A stretch of 64,000 bases of DNA, from positions 665,373 through 729,372 of the forward strand of contig JAUJNI010000001.1 of assembly GCA_030446465.1 (NCBI GenBank), written 5' to 3'. Source of the stretch: Actinomycetota bacterium (lineage in GTDB: Bacteria > Actinomycetota > CADDZG01 > WHSQ01). Shown here in pieces: positions 9,103-17,021 of the stretch. Within the stretch, counting starts at the first letter, position 1. Every line of letters starts with the position of its first letter. The position numbers and the translations under genes were made by a program. The notes under the pieces were generated by a model. It was given only the letters and a program-made list of their open reading frames with translations. It made no database searches and was not told the DNA's origin.

Positions 9103-10022
9103 TCCACACCTCTAACGCGCAAGAGGACGAGCCGCAGGCCTTTCGGTCCGGCTTCGGGGCGGTGGTGGGACGCCCCAACACCGGGAAGTCGACCCTCCTC
9201 AACAAGCTGGTTGGAGGCAAGGTCGCGATCACCTCAGACAAGCCGCAAACGACCAGAAGCGCAGTCCGAGGCATAGTCAATATCCCTCAGGCGCAGCTCG
9301 TGCTGATCGACACGCCCGGGTACCACAAGCCTCGCACCCTTCTGGGTGAACGCCTAAACGACGTTGTTCGCCAGGCGTGGTCAGACGTCGAGGCGGTGTT
9401 GTTCGTGGTCGACGGAGCTGCCGGGGTGGGGCGTGGCGACGCCAGGGTCGCGGCCGACCTGAAGAAGGTAGACCGGCCCACCTTGTGCGTGGTCAACAAG
9501 GTGGATCTGATGAAGCCTCCCGAGATCGCCGCGGCTCTTAGCGCAGCGGCTGAGTTTGGGGATTTTCAGGAGTTCGTTCCGGTGTCGGCTCGGACCGGCG
9601 AGGGCATCGAGCTCCTGCGAGGGCTGGCCCTCGACCGGCTCCCCGAGGGCCCGATGTACTACCCCCCAGGTACCAACACCGACCAGCCCCCTCCCGCCTT
9701 CGTGGCCGAGCTGGTGCGCGAGAAGCTACTCCGAAGGACCTGGGAAGAGCTGCCTCACTCCATTGCCGTGGTGACCGAGGACTACGAGGAGCGTGAGGAC
9801 GGCCTCCTCGAGATCTCCATCCGCATCTACGTCGAGCGAGACTCCCAGAAGGGGATGGTGATCGGCAAGAAGGGCGAGACGCTCAAGGCTGCCGGAACCG
9901 AGGCCCGCGAGGAGATCGAGCTCTTGTTCGGGCGCAAAGTGTTTCTCGAGTTGAAGGTGAAAGTCGAAAAGGAGTGGCAGCGAAGGCCCCAGGCGCTGGA
10001 GCGCCTCGGCTTCACCACCTGA
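9099..10022 (+). CDS. era: GTPase Era
   Basis: A 307-residue GTPase that binds 16S rRNA and assists 30S assembly. The G1 loop G-R-P-N-T-G-K-S lies at residues 24-31. G3 is D-T-P-G-Y-H-K-P, G4 N-K-V-D and G5 V-S-A-R. The C-terminal KH domain carries V-I-G-K-K-G-E-T-L-K. The GTG start overlaps the upstream stop codon. All family motifs are present and the length is normal. Confidence 0.96.
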   Translation: MIHTSNAQEDEPQAFRSGFGAVVGRPNTGKSTLLNKLVGGKVAITSDKPQTTRSAVRGIVNIPQAQLVLIDTPGYHKPRTLLGERLNDVVRQAWSDVEAVLFVVDGAAGVGRGDARVAADLKKVDRPTLCVVNKVDLMKPPEIAAALSAAAEFGDFQEFVPVSARTGEGIELLRGLALDRLPEGPMYYPPGTNTDQPPPAFVAELVREKLLRRTWEELPHSIAVVTEDYEEREDGLLEISIRIYVERDSQKGMVIGKKGETLKAAGTEAREEIELLFGRKVFLELKVKVEKEWQRRPQALERLGFTT

Positions 10023-10046
10023 CCCTCATCGCCGTATCCTGGGACC

Positions 10047-10256
10047 ATGCCCCAAGCCACGGTCAAGAGCTACGACTCCCTCACACGCACCGGCGCGCTG
10101 GTAGCAGACGACGGCGTCACCGAGTACCCCATAGACGAGGAGGCGCTCGACTCGAGCATGTTCCGGTTTCTCAGGCCCGGTCAACGCGTCACCTTTGACT
10201 GGCGGGAGATCGAGGGCGAGAGGAAAGTCAGGGACCTCCGCATCGGCCTCGCCTGA
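10047..10256 (+). CDS. Small cold-shock-domain-like protein
   Basis: A 69-residue protein resembling a divergent OB-fold/cold-shock domain. It starts with an A-T-V-K-S-Y-D-S-L-T-R-T-G-A-L strand pair and contains L-R-P-G-Q-R-V-T-F, like the loop before the last CSD strands. The aromatic RNP motifs are weak, so nucleic-acid binding is an inference. Its last 25 coding bases are repeated exactly 779 bases downstream, marking an insertion between this gene and recO. Without the insertion, the order would be era, this gene, recO. Confidence 0.65.
   Translation: MPQATVKSYDSLTRTGALVADDGVTEYPIDEEALDSSMFRFLRPGQRVTFDWREIEGERKVRDLRIGLA
10230..10254 (+). repeat. 25-bp direct repeat, left copy
   Basis: A 25-base sequence inside the 3' end of the cold-shock-like gene, identical to 11009-11033. 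The two copies bracket a 754-bp segment that carries a truncated LamG tail and a membrane-protein gene. After the repeat the left copy continues into a TGA stop and the right copy into TAA. The arrangement resembles attachment sites or a duplication made at insertion. Confidence 0.9.
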
Positions 10257-10284
10257 AGCCGTGGTGCCGAAGCAAGAAGGTCGG

Positions 10285-10743
10285 TTACTTGGCGATCAAA
10301 CGGTGGGGTCTGGTTCGGTGAATTCTGAAGGCGAGGTACATCGAGACCGCGCCTGTGACCCCCGGCCACAGCGCGAACGGTACGAATAACCGCGAGCCGC
10401 TGGCAACCATGTACGCGGCGAGTGCAATAAACATCACGCCCAGAACGCCGGTCACGGTCTCAACTGCCCAGCCCGCGAAGGTCAGTCGGCGCAAGGGTGC
10501 GGCAAATCGAGCCGTCAGCCATGCCGACAGGGGGATGGCGGGAATGCTCATCGCCCACCAAAGGATGGCTGTTCGTCCTCGGCCGAGATCACCGCAGTCA
10601 AAGTCACACGGATCAGTCAGGACCGCCAAAAAAAGGACTGCCCAGAGCAAGAGAGTGAAAGCAAGAAGGCTAGGCCCAGCCCAGGTCACCGCAGGGATCC
10701 AGTCCCCGTCTTTCCCCGGGCCTTGATCGCCGATCTGTTGCAT
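10285..10743 (-). CDS. Hypothetical four-helix membrane protein on inserted segment
   Basis: 152 residues from an ATG at 10743, chosen because AGGGAG lies six bases upstream. A TTG start 18 bases earlier is possible. There are about four hydrophobic segments (near residues 20-40, 58-75, 85-110 and 118-138) and two cysteines in the first loop (D-P-C-D-F-D-C-G-D). No family is recognised. It lies entirely between the two 25-bp direct repeats and is transcribed against the surrounding operon, so it probably arrived with the insertion. Confidence 0.6.
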   Translation of the reverse strand: MQQIGDQGPGKDGDWIPAVTWAGPSLLAFTLLLWAVLFLAVLTDPCDFDCGDLGRGRTAILWWAMSIPAIPLSAWLTARFAAPLRRLTFAGWAVETVTGVLGVMFIALAAYMVASGSRLFVPFALWPGVTGAVSMYLAFRIHRTRPHRLIAK

Positions 10744-10745
10744 CT

Positions 10746-11008
10746 CTATCTCCCTGCCCAATGGCCAAGGACTTCATCCGCTGACAGCGGCCTCGCATAG
10801 ATCGCGACCTCGTCAACTGAGCCCCGCGACTCACAGCCTCCGCAGTCAATAGCAAGCCCAATCACTAGCCCCGTGCCCACCAGGTAGTCGAGTCTTCCAG
10901 ACCGCGACAACTCAGCCTCCTTAGACCCATCCACATAGAGCTTCGCTGTGTTGCCATCGTATGTGACGACCAGGTGATGCCAGTTTCCGTCGGCAACAGA
11001 GAAGGGTG
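10746..11008 (-). pseudogene. Truncated C-terminal tail of a LamG/concanavalin-A-like domain
   Basis: The minus strand encodes about 87 residues typical of the last strands of a LamG-like jellyroll: a D-G-N-W-H-H-L-V-V-T-Y-D-G motif, then L-Y-V-D-G, then V-D-E-V-A-I-Y-A-R-P-L-S, ending H-W-A-G-R before a TAG. No start codon or N-terminal part is present. The reading frame runs rightward straight into the 25-bp repeat, where similarity ends. It is the broken end of a larger secreted or surface protein gene brought in with the insertion. Confidence 0.75.
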
Positions 11009-11033
11009 AGGGACCTCCGCATCGGCCTCGCCT
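11009..11033 (+). repeat. 25-bp direct repeat, right copy
   Basis: Exact copy of 10230-10254, followed by an in-frame TAA that probably was the original stop of the cold-shock-like gene. recO begins 63 bases further on. Confidence 0.9.
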
Positions 11034-11095
11034 AACGGGCGCCGGCCGAGAGGCTATTTCCGCCGATAGGCAGATCGGCCCACTACGCTGGGTCC

Positions 11096-11815
11096 ATGCC
11101 GGGGCTCTACAGGGACGAGGGGATCGTCCTCAAGACCATCAAGCTTGGCGAGGCCGATCGCATCGTCACGATATTCACGCGCAGCCACGGCAAGGTGCGG
11201 GCGGTCGCCAAGGGAGTGCGCAAGACCAAGAGCCGCTTCGGTGGTCGCCTCGAGCCGTTCACGCTCGTGGATCTTCTCATCTACCGGGGGCGCAACCTCG
11301 ACACGATTACCTCGGCCGACATCCGCGACCACTTCAAGGGCGTGCGCGACGACTACCCGAGCTACACCTGCGCCTGCGCACTTGCGGAGCTGGTTGAGAA
11401 GATCACCGAGGAGCGAGAGAGAGCCTTTTCGACCTATGCGCTCTTGCTGGGGGGCTTGCAGACGCTGGCAGATGGCCGGGGCGACACGGTGGTTCCTGCC
11501 TTTCTGGTGAAGCTGTTGTCTGTGTCCGGTTACCACCCCAGCTTGTCGGTATGTGCGGGGTGTGGACGGTCGGGTGGTCTCGGTGGCTTCAGCCCGGCCA
11601 TGGGGGGTGCTGTGTGCAGGAATTGCTGGGGCGAGGACGACGAGGCCTTCAGGCTCCCCGGGGACCGCATCGCCCTCCTGGCCAAGCTGCTCGTCGCGGA
11701 CTTCGGTGCTTCGGCGGACCCAACAGCCACCGTCGAGGTCACGCAAGCGCTTAGGCGCTATGCGGAATATCACCTGGAGCGACCGCTCAGAAGCCTTCAA
11801 CTGCTCGCAACGTAA
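11096..11815 (+). CDS. recO: DNA repair protein RecO
   Basis: A 239-residue recombination mediator of the RecFOR pathway that loads RecA on SSB-coated DNA and anneals strands. The N-terminal OB fold has Y-R-D-E-G-I-V-L-K-T-I-K-L-G-E-A-D-R-I-V. The C-terminal zinc-binding part has C-A-G-C-G near residues 153-157 and C-R-N-C near 175-178. ATG start. The uppS start follows after 9 bases, the normal recO-uppS coupling in Actinomycetota. Confidence 0.95.
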   Translation: MPGLYRDEGIVLKTIKLGEADRIVTIFTRSHGKVRAVAKGVRKTKSRFGGRLEPFTLVDLLIYRGRNLDTITSADIRDHFKGVRDDYPSYTCACALAELVEKITEERERAFSTYALLLGGLQTLADGRGDTVVPAFLVKLLSVSGYHPSLSVCAGCGRSGGLGGFSPAMGGAVCRNCWGEDDEAFRLPGDRIALLAKLLVADFGASADPTATVEVTQALRRYAEYHLERPLRSLQLLAT

Positions 11816-11824
11816 TCTCGCCAG

Positions 11825-12493
11825 ATGAGCTCCAGTGGGGGTGATCCCGCCGTCGGGCACGTCGCCATCATCATGGACGGCAACGGCCGCTGGGCCGAGC
11901 AACGAGGTCTGCCTCGAAGCAAGGGCCACGAAGCCGGAGAGCGGGCGCTGTTCGACGTCGTCGAGGGTGCCCTCGAGGCAGGGCTCCGCTACCTATCCGT
12001 ATACGCCTTCTCGACCGAGAACTGGACTCGCCCGTCGGACGAGGTCGAGTTCTTGCTCAACTTCAACCGCGCCCTGTTGCGCAAGCGAAGAGACGACATG
12101 AACGAGCGTGGGGTGCGCATCCGTCGCATCGGACGGAGGGAACCCGTACCCCGTGAGGTGCTCGACGAGTTCGACCAGGCGGAGGCCTTCACCGCTCACC
12201 ACACCAGGCTCGATCTGATGGTGTGCTTTAACTACGGGGGCCGAGCCGAGATAGAAGACGCTGCCAAGCAGGGCAGCATCCAAGACAACCTCTATGCCCC
12301 CGACGTGCCCGATGTGGACCTGATTATCCGCACCTCGGGCGAGAGGCGGCTCTCCAACTTCCTGTTGTGGCAAAGCGCCTATGCGGAGCTGTACTTCACC
12401 GACATGCTGTGGCCGGACTTCGATCGCCACTCGTTGTTCGAGGCACTAAGGGACTACTCCGGCCGCCAGCGACGCTACGGGGGGCTCGGCTAG
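11825..12493 (+). CDS. uppS: Isoprenyl (undecaprenyl/decaprenyl) diphosphate synthase, short form
   Basis: A 222-residue cis-prenyltransferase making the polyprenyl carrier for cell-wall synthesis. The catalytic M-D-G-N-G-R-W-A region lies at residues 17-24, with the conserved S-T-E-N-W-x-R-P segment and R-T-S-G-E-R-R-L-S-N-F-L-L-W-Q near the C-terminus. Compared with the usual 230-260 residues it lacks roughly 20-30 residues between N-Y-G-G-R-A-E-I and the N-L-Y-A-P-D segment. That region normally forms a helix in the long hydrophobic tunnel, so product chain length may differ. Confidence 0.92.
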   Translation: MSSSGGDPAVGHVAIIMDGNGRWAEQRGLPRSKGHEAGERALFDVVEGALEAGLRYLSVYAFSTENWTRPSDEVEFLLNFNRALLRKRRDDMNERGVRIRRIGRREPVPREVLDEFDQAEAFTAHHTRLDLMVCFNYGGRAEIEDAAKQGSIQDNLYAPDVPDVDLIIRTSGERRLSNFLLWQSAYAELYFTDMLWPDFDRHSLFEALRDYSGRQRRYGGLG

Positions 12494-12495
12494 AA

Positions 12496-12513
12496 GGGCG
12501 TGGGGTCACGCCC
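12496..12513. terminator. Hairpin between convergent uppS and mscS genes
   Basis: GGGCGTG, four-base loop, CACGCCC: a perfect 7-bp stem just after the uppS stop, overlapping the last codons of the convergent channel gene. There is no clear T tract, so it may be a weak or bidirectional terminator. This is inferred from structure only. Confidence 0.45.
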
Positions 12514-13219
12514 CCGGCGCGCCGCCCTCAGACGGGGGGGCCTGGTCCTCCTCCTCACCGGCCTCCTCTTCATCTGGGTCCTTGACCCCGGGGCCGATTG
12601 CCGCAGCGAGCACGCCTGCATTCGGGAGCTTGGCGGGTCCGCGCTCGGTCAGCACATCGACGTAGAACAACCCCATGTCGGTGACCTCCCCCTCGTACAG
12701 ACCTCCCAGGGGGGCCGAGCGCAGCACGACTTGCTCGCCCACGGCGAACGGCCGGACTACGATGAGCACGATGCCGGCGAAGAAATTTCCGAGCGTCTGC
12801 TGCGCCGCGATGCCGATGATCACGCCGGTGAGCGCGCCTCCAAGGAGGAGACCCGACAGATTGAGCCCGATGACTCCCAGCACCGAGAGCACCACGATTG
12901 CATAGCCGAGGATGGTCACGAGAAGCGCGAGAGCCGAGCCTCGGGCATCCCCGACTCCTTCGCCCGCCGCGGCCCGCATCGCCCGGGCAGCCGCTCGCGC
13001 GGCCAAAACGCCGGCGACGAGGAGGACCGCTGCACCGGCGGCCCCGATGAGGTACTTCACCTCGTTGCCCTTGAACGGAGTGTCGAGCAAGGGTTGCTTC
13101 GTGGCCTGCGCTGCGACGATGAGGCCCGCGAAGGCAAGCAGCGCGTAGAGCGCGGCTCGCCTCAGGTGAGGACGGGCGGGATGCCACCAGTCGATGTCCA
13201 CGCGTTGGAGGCTAACCAA
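12506..13219 (-). CDS. Mechanosensitive ion channel family protein (MscS-like)
   Basis: 237 residues with three hydrophobic segments (about 22-40, 52-75, 95-128). The third carries the glycine/alanine-rich pore helix G-A-L-T-G-V-I-I-G-I-A-A-Q-Q-T-L-G-N-F-F-A-G, followed by the MscS beta domain (R-P-F-A-V-G-E-Q-V, G-L-Y-E-G-E-V). It should be an inner-membrane tension-gated channel releasing solutes on hypo-osmotic shock. It is shorter than full MscS, and the C-terminus ends in an acidic low-complexity tail. The TTG start at 13219 has AGGGG upstream. A GTG at 13201 is possible. Confidence 0.88.
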   Translation of the reverse strand: MVSLQRVDIDWWHPARPHLRRAALYALLAFAGLIVAAQATKQPLLDTPFKGNEVKYLIGAAGAAVLLVAGVLAARAAARAMRAAAGEGVGDARGSALALLVTILGYAIVVLSVLGVIGLNLSGLLLGGALTGVIIGIAAQQTLGNFFAGIVLIVVRPFAVGEQVVLRSAPLGGLYEGEVTDMGLFYVDVLTERGPAKLPNAGVLAAAIGPGVKDPDEEEAGEEEDQAPPSEGGAPGA

Positions 13220-13255
13220 TCGACCCCTAGCTCGATGGCTCGGCAGCTGTGGAGC

Positions 13256-14281
13256 TCAGTGAAGGCCCGAAACCTCGCTGAGGGCCATGATTCCCGGAAG
13301 CCGCACGGGCAGCTTGCTCCACGACTCTCCGGCGTCCTGAGTCACCAGCAGCTCGCCGTCGTCGAAGCCCACGACGAGTGCCCCGGAGCGATCCCGCAGG
13401 GTCAAAAGGGCGTAGGGCATGGACAGAAGCGGCTTGTCGTCCATCCCGTCGAGCGGCTCCCACGGAGCATCCCCGCGCTTTCGATAGAGCGCGGCTCCCG
13501 CCTCACCGCTCCTCGAATGAGCCTGCCCCGGCCCCCACGTCGCCGAGACGTACCAGAGGTCGGGATCGACCGGATCGACTGCCAGGCCCCACGCGTAGTG
13601 GCGGTCCATCCCGTCGTCGACGGGATGCCAGGAGGCACCGGCATCATCCGAGAGCGCCACGCCGCCGCCGGCTGCCTCATAGACCCGCCCCCCTGCCGCC
13701 GGATGAGTGAGCACGACGTGTGAGTCCGGTTGCGAGCCCGGCTTGCGGTCCTCCCAGGTCTGTCCGCGGTCGCGTGAACGCATGACCCCGCCGAGCTCGA
13801 TGCCGGCGAACAGGAGATCGGGGTCGAGGTGGTGGGGCGCGATCCAGCGGACATGGCTCGTCCACGGTCGCGGGGGAAAGGACCATGTCGGCGCGCTGGG
13901 CACGTCTAGCAAGGTAGAAAGCGCCTCCCACGTCCGGCCATCATCTTCCGAGCGGTACAGGTTGCTCGGCTCGGTCCCCGCATACACGACCGAGCGGCCC
14001 TCTATGAGGTCAGAGGCTGAGATGGCGACGGAGAGAACCCGCTTCTCTGGTAGTGGTCCTCCCACGGGATCCCATGAATGTCCTCCGTCGAGAGTCCGGT
14101 AAATGCCCTCGTCGAAGGTACCGGCGTAGGCACGCAGGGACTCATGCGGGTCTACGGCCACGCACTGTGCGCCGCTTCCCGGCAGAGTGAGCTTCACGTC
14201 GGCGTCGCCATCCGCCCCGGTCACTCGGGCGACTGCATCGCCGGTAGCCGCCAGCAAACCGAGATCGAGCGAGCCGCTCAC
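13256..14281 (-). CDS. BNR/sialidase-type repeat beta-propeller protein
   Basis: 341 residues built from repeated blades with Asp-box motifs such as S-x-D-x-G-x-T-W and S-D-D-A-G-A-S-W (for example near residues 66-73, 110-116, 165-170, 212-218, 318-324). It resembles WD40/YVTN/BNR-like and Ycf48-like propellers. No signal peptide is seen and no sialidase catalytic residues are evident, so enzymatic activity is not inferred. The GTG start overlaps the stop of the upstream CNNM gene by four bases. Its role beside the CNNM and MscS genes is unknown. Confidence 0.8.
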   Translation of the reverse strand: MSGSLDLGLLAATGDAVARVTGADGDADVKLTLPGSGAQCVAVDPHESLRAYAGTFDEGIYRTLDGGHSWDPVGGPLPEKRVLSVAISASDLIEGRSVVYAGTEPSNLYRSEDDGRTWEALSTLLDVPSAPTWSFPPRPWTSHVRWIAPHHLDPDLLFAGIELGGVMRSRDRGQTWEDRKPGSQPDSHVVLTHPAAGGRVYEAAGGGVALSDDAGASWHPVDDGMDRHYAWGLAVDPVDPDLWYVSATWGPGQAHSRSGEAGAALYRKRGDAPWEPLDGMDDKPLLSMPYALLTLRDRSGALVVGFDDGELLVTQDAGESWSKLPVRLPGIMALSEVSGLH

Positions 14282-15594
14282 GTCGCGCCGACTTCCTGAG
14301 GGATCTCTGCCCTCTCGATCAGCACTTGCACGACTCGCCGTCGGTGCATGGTGCGGACGCGCAGCCTCCAGCCGTCGTGCTCGACGACGTCGCGTCTCTT
14401 TGGAATGCGCTGCAGCCTCTCCATCAGGAAGCCGGCGACGGTCTCGTAGTCGCCGGGGGGCAGATGCACGCCCAGGCGGTCTGCCGCCTCGCCGATTCGA
14501 AGCGTCCCGGGAACGAGAAACTGGTCGTCGCTCAGTCTTTCGATTCCGGCTTCGCTCTCGTCGTACTCATCTCGAATGTCGCCGACCAGCTCTTCGATCA
14601 CGTCTTCGATGGCAACGGCACCCGCAGTGCCTCCATGCTCATCGATCACCAGAGCGAAATGGCTGCGCTGTCGTCGCATGTCAAGGAGCAGTGGTTGGAG
14701 CTTGCGGGTTTCCGGCACTACCAGCATCTGACGGATGAGACTGCGAGGTAGCGGGCGGTCGTAGTCGTCACGGTGGATTCTGAGCAGGTCCTTTGCGTGA
14801 AAGAAACCAATGACCTGATCGAGGTTGTCCGCATATACCGGAAAGCGCGAGTGGCCGCTCTCCATTGCGCAACTTTCGATGTCCAAGGCGGTGGCCGATA
14901 GCGGAACGGCGGTTAGCTCCGTGCGAGGGACCATGACGGCGCCGGCGTCCAGATCGTTGAACAAGATCACTCCTGAGAGAAGGCGATAGTCAAAGCGATC
15001 TAGGACGCCTTCCTTCGCGGATTGGGAGATCAGCGTGCCGATGTCTTCGACGGTCACTCCGGAGGTCAGCTCGTCGCGGGGCTCGACTCCGAACAGGCGC
15101 AGTGCTGCATTGGCAAGAAAGTTGAGAATGTGGATGAAGGGTCGAAAGAAATTCACGAACACCCTAAAGGGAACCGAAATCCACAGAGCACTCTTCTCGG
15201 GATCGGCGATGGCAATGTTCTTGGGAGCCATCTCGCCGACAACCATGTGCAGGAAGACGACCAAGATCAGCGCCGCCACGAACGAAATGGAATGCAGGGC
15301 GCCAGGGGAGAGCTCGACCACTGAGTGCAAACCACCCTCGATGAGGTGCGCGATGGCGGGTTCGGAGACATAGCCGAGCCCCAATGACGCCATGGTGATC
15401 CCAAGCTGTGCCCCTGCGAGCATCAACGAGAGCTCTCTGACCGAGCTCAACGCTACCTTGGCGCGTGCGTTGCCGGCTTGGGCGAGGTGCTCCATCTTGC
15501 TCCGTCTGACAGCGGTCAGCGCAAACTCGGCGGCGACGAAGAAACCGTTCGCAACCAACAGCAAAGCAGTGACGACGAGCAGCAAAGCGGTCAC
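14278..15594 (-). CDS. CNNM/CorC-family CBS-domain membrane protein (second of tandem pair)
   Basis: 438 residues. CNNM domain with four hydrophobic segments in residues 1-170, including A-E-F-A-L-T-A-V-R-R-S and G-E-M-A-P-K-N. The CBS pair at about 200-330 has V-I-D-E-H-G-G-T-A-G-A-V. A CorC_HlyC C-terminal domain follows (about 345-425). A GTG start at 15594 overlaps the upstream paralogue's stop (GTGA). As in actinobacteria generally, the tandem pair may work as a hetero-oligomer in divalent-cation export or homeostasis. That is inference from the family. Confidence 0.9.
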   Translation of the reverse strand: MTALLLVVTALLLVANGFFVAAEFALTAVRRSKMEHLAQAGNARAKVALSSVRELSLMLAGAQLGITMASLGLGYVSEPAIAHLIEGGLHSVVELSPGALHSISFVAALILVVFLHMVVGEMAPKNIAIADPEKSALWISVPFRVFVNFFRPFIHILNFLANAALRLFGVEPRDELTSGVTVEDIGTLISQSAKEGVLDRFDYRLLSGVILFNDLDAGAVMVPRTELTAVPLSATALDIESCAMESGHSRFPVYADNLDQVIGFFHAKDLLRIHRDDYDRPLPRSLIRQMLVVPETRKLQPLLLDMRRQRSHFALVIDEHGGTAGAVAIEDVIEELVGDIRDEYDESEAGIERLSDDQFLVPGTLRIGEAADRLGVHLPPGDYETVAGFLMERLQRIPKRRDVVEHDGWRLRVRTMHRRRVVQVLIERAEIPQEVGAT

Positions 15595-16922
15595 GTCCGC
15601 CGCCCCTCGAGGGACGCTCCATCGTCACTGGGCGGCGCGACCAGGAGCACCTTGGAAATGCGCTTTCCGTCCATCTCGACGACCTTTAGCTCCCAGCCGT
15701 CGTACGAGATGTGATCGCCTTGCTCGGGAATGCGGTTGAACAGGGTCAACAAGAAGCCGGCCAGTGTCTCGTAGTCACCCTCAGGCATGTAGAAGCCGGT
15801 TCCTTGCTCCACCTCATCGGGATGGAGCATCCCCGAGACGACGTGGACCCCTTTGGGGGAGGCGGTCATGCGAGGGGCGGTCGCGCGGTCGTACTCGTCC
15901 TCGATGTCCCCCACGATCTCCTCGAGCAGGTCCTCGAGCGTGATGATTCCCGCAGTCCCCCCGTACTCGTCCACGACTATTGCCAACTGCTTGCGCTCTC
16001 TTCGCATCTCCAACAAGAGTGACTCCAGGGTTCTCGACTCGGGGACGATCATGGCTTCCTGCATGATGTCGCGGACCCGCGCTTCACCTCTCTTGGGCAG
16101 TGGGACCCGGTAGGTGTCCTTGACGTAAACGGTTCCGACGATGTCGTCGATGTCCCTGCCGTATACCGGGAAGCGGGAGTACCCGGTTTCCAGCACCAGG
16201 GCGGCCATGTCGCTCAGGCTTTGATCGCTCTGAATCGCTATTGTTGCCACCCGCGGGACCAGGGCATCTGCAGCAATCTTGCCGCCGAAGCTGATGGAGC
16301 GCGCCAGTAGCGAGAACTGTTCCTCCTCGAGTGTCCCCTCGGCCCGGGAAGAGCGGATGAGCACCTCGAGCTCCTCGAGTGAGTGAACCGAAGTGAGCTC
16401 GTCGCGCGGCTCGATGCCCATGAGCCGGACCGTCGCGTTCGCCGTGCTGTTGAGGAACACGATCACCGGTTTCAAGGCACTGTTGACCAGGCGCATGGGC
16501 GCGGAGATCCACAGCGCAAGTGCAACGGGCTTGCTCAGCGCCAGGTTCTTGGGCATGAGCTCTCCGAGGACCATTTGGATGGCGGTGGCCAGGAACAAGG
16601 CGAGTGCAATGGAAACGGCATGAGTCGTGTTGGCCGGCAATCCCGTGAGCGAGATCAATGGATCCAGGGCCTCTGCCATCGTGGGTTCCGCGATGAAGCC
16701 CACCGTGAGGGACGTGATCGTGATCCCGAGCTGCGCCCCAGAAAGCTGGAAAGAGAGCGTCTTCAGGGCTCTCAGGGCGCTCTTTGCCCTGCGATCGTCG
16801 GCTGCAGCCATGCGTTCGATCTTCGGCCGGTCGGCAGCGACGAGGGCGAACTCACCCGCGACGAAGAAGGCGGTCCCGAGCGTCAGGACGAAAACAGCCA
16901 GCAGGCCGAGAGCGGTGTCTAT
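15591..16922 (-). CDS. CNNM/CorC-family CBS-domain membrane protein (first of tandem pair; start unclear, possibly ATA)
   Basis: About 443 residues if translated from 16922. The frame is open upstream of the first ATG (16811) and encodes a first transmembrane helix with [14 protein letters not shown], which aligns with the paralogue's N-terminus. Starting at 16811 would delete that helix. Between the upstream stop and this helix there is no ATG, GTG or TTG. The position matching the paralogue's start is an ATA codon at 16920-16922, with GGAGG about nine bases upstream. CNNM, CBS pair ([12 protein letters not shown]) and CorC_HlyC domains are complete. Gene identity is firm and the start is not. 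Confidence 0.85.
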   Translation of the reverse strand: MDTALGLLAVFVLTLGTAFFVAGEFALVAADRPKIERMAAADDRRAKSALRALKTLSFQLSGAQLGITITSLTVGFIAEPTMAEALDPLISLTGLPANTTHAVSIALALFLATAIQMVLGELMPKNLALSKPVALALWISAPMRLVNSALKPVIVFLNSTANATVRLMGIEPRDELTSVHSLEELEVLIRSSRAEGTLEEEQFSLLARSISFGGKIAADALVPRVATIAIQSDQSLSDMAALVLETGYSRFPVYGRDIDDIVGTVYVKDTYRVPLPKRGEARVRDIMQEAMIVPESRTLESLLLEMRRERKQLAIVVDEYGGTAGIITLEDLLEEIVGDIEDEYDRATAPRMTASPKGVHVVSGMLHPDEVEQGTGFYMPEGDYETLAGFLLTLFNRIPEQGDHISYDGWELKVVEMDGKRISKVLLVAPPSDDGASLEGRRT

Positions 16923-17021
16923 CTGTGCCGCCCTCCCGGGCCCCGGGGGAAGCCTCTAGAGAAGCTGCTCCGGCGCGCCGTCATGAAGGTCCATCACCCA
17001 TGCCGACTATCATCCTTGATC

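Noticed and set aside
12500..13723. A 407-codon plus-strand open frame
   Set aside because: It lies antisense to mscS and the BNR-protein gene. Its translation has no family motifs, while the minus strand has clear ones. GC-rich antisense frames of this length are common here.
16383..17021. Long N-terminal extension of the glycyl-tRNA synthetase frame
   Set aside because: It overlaps the divergent CNNM gene antisense. Synthetase similarity starts just after the GTG at 17022.
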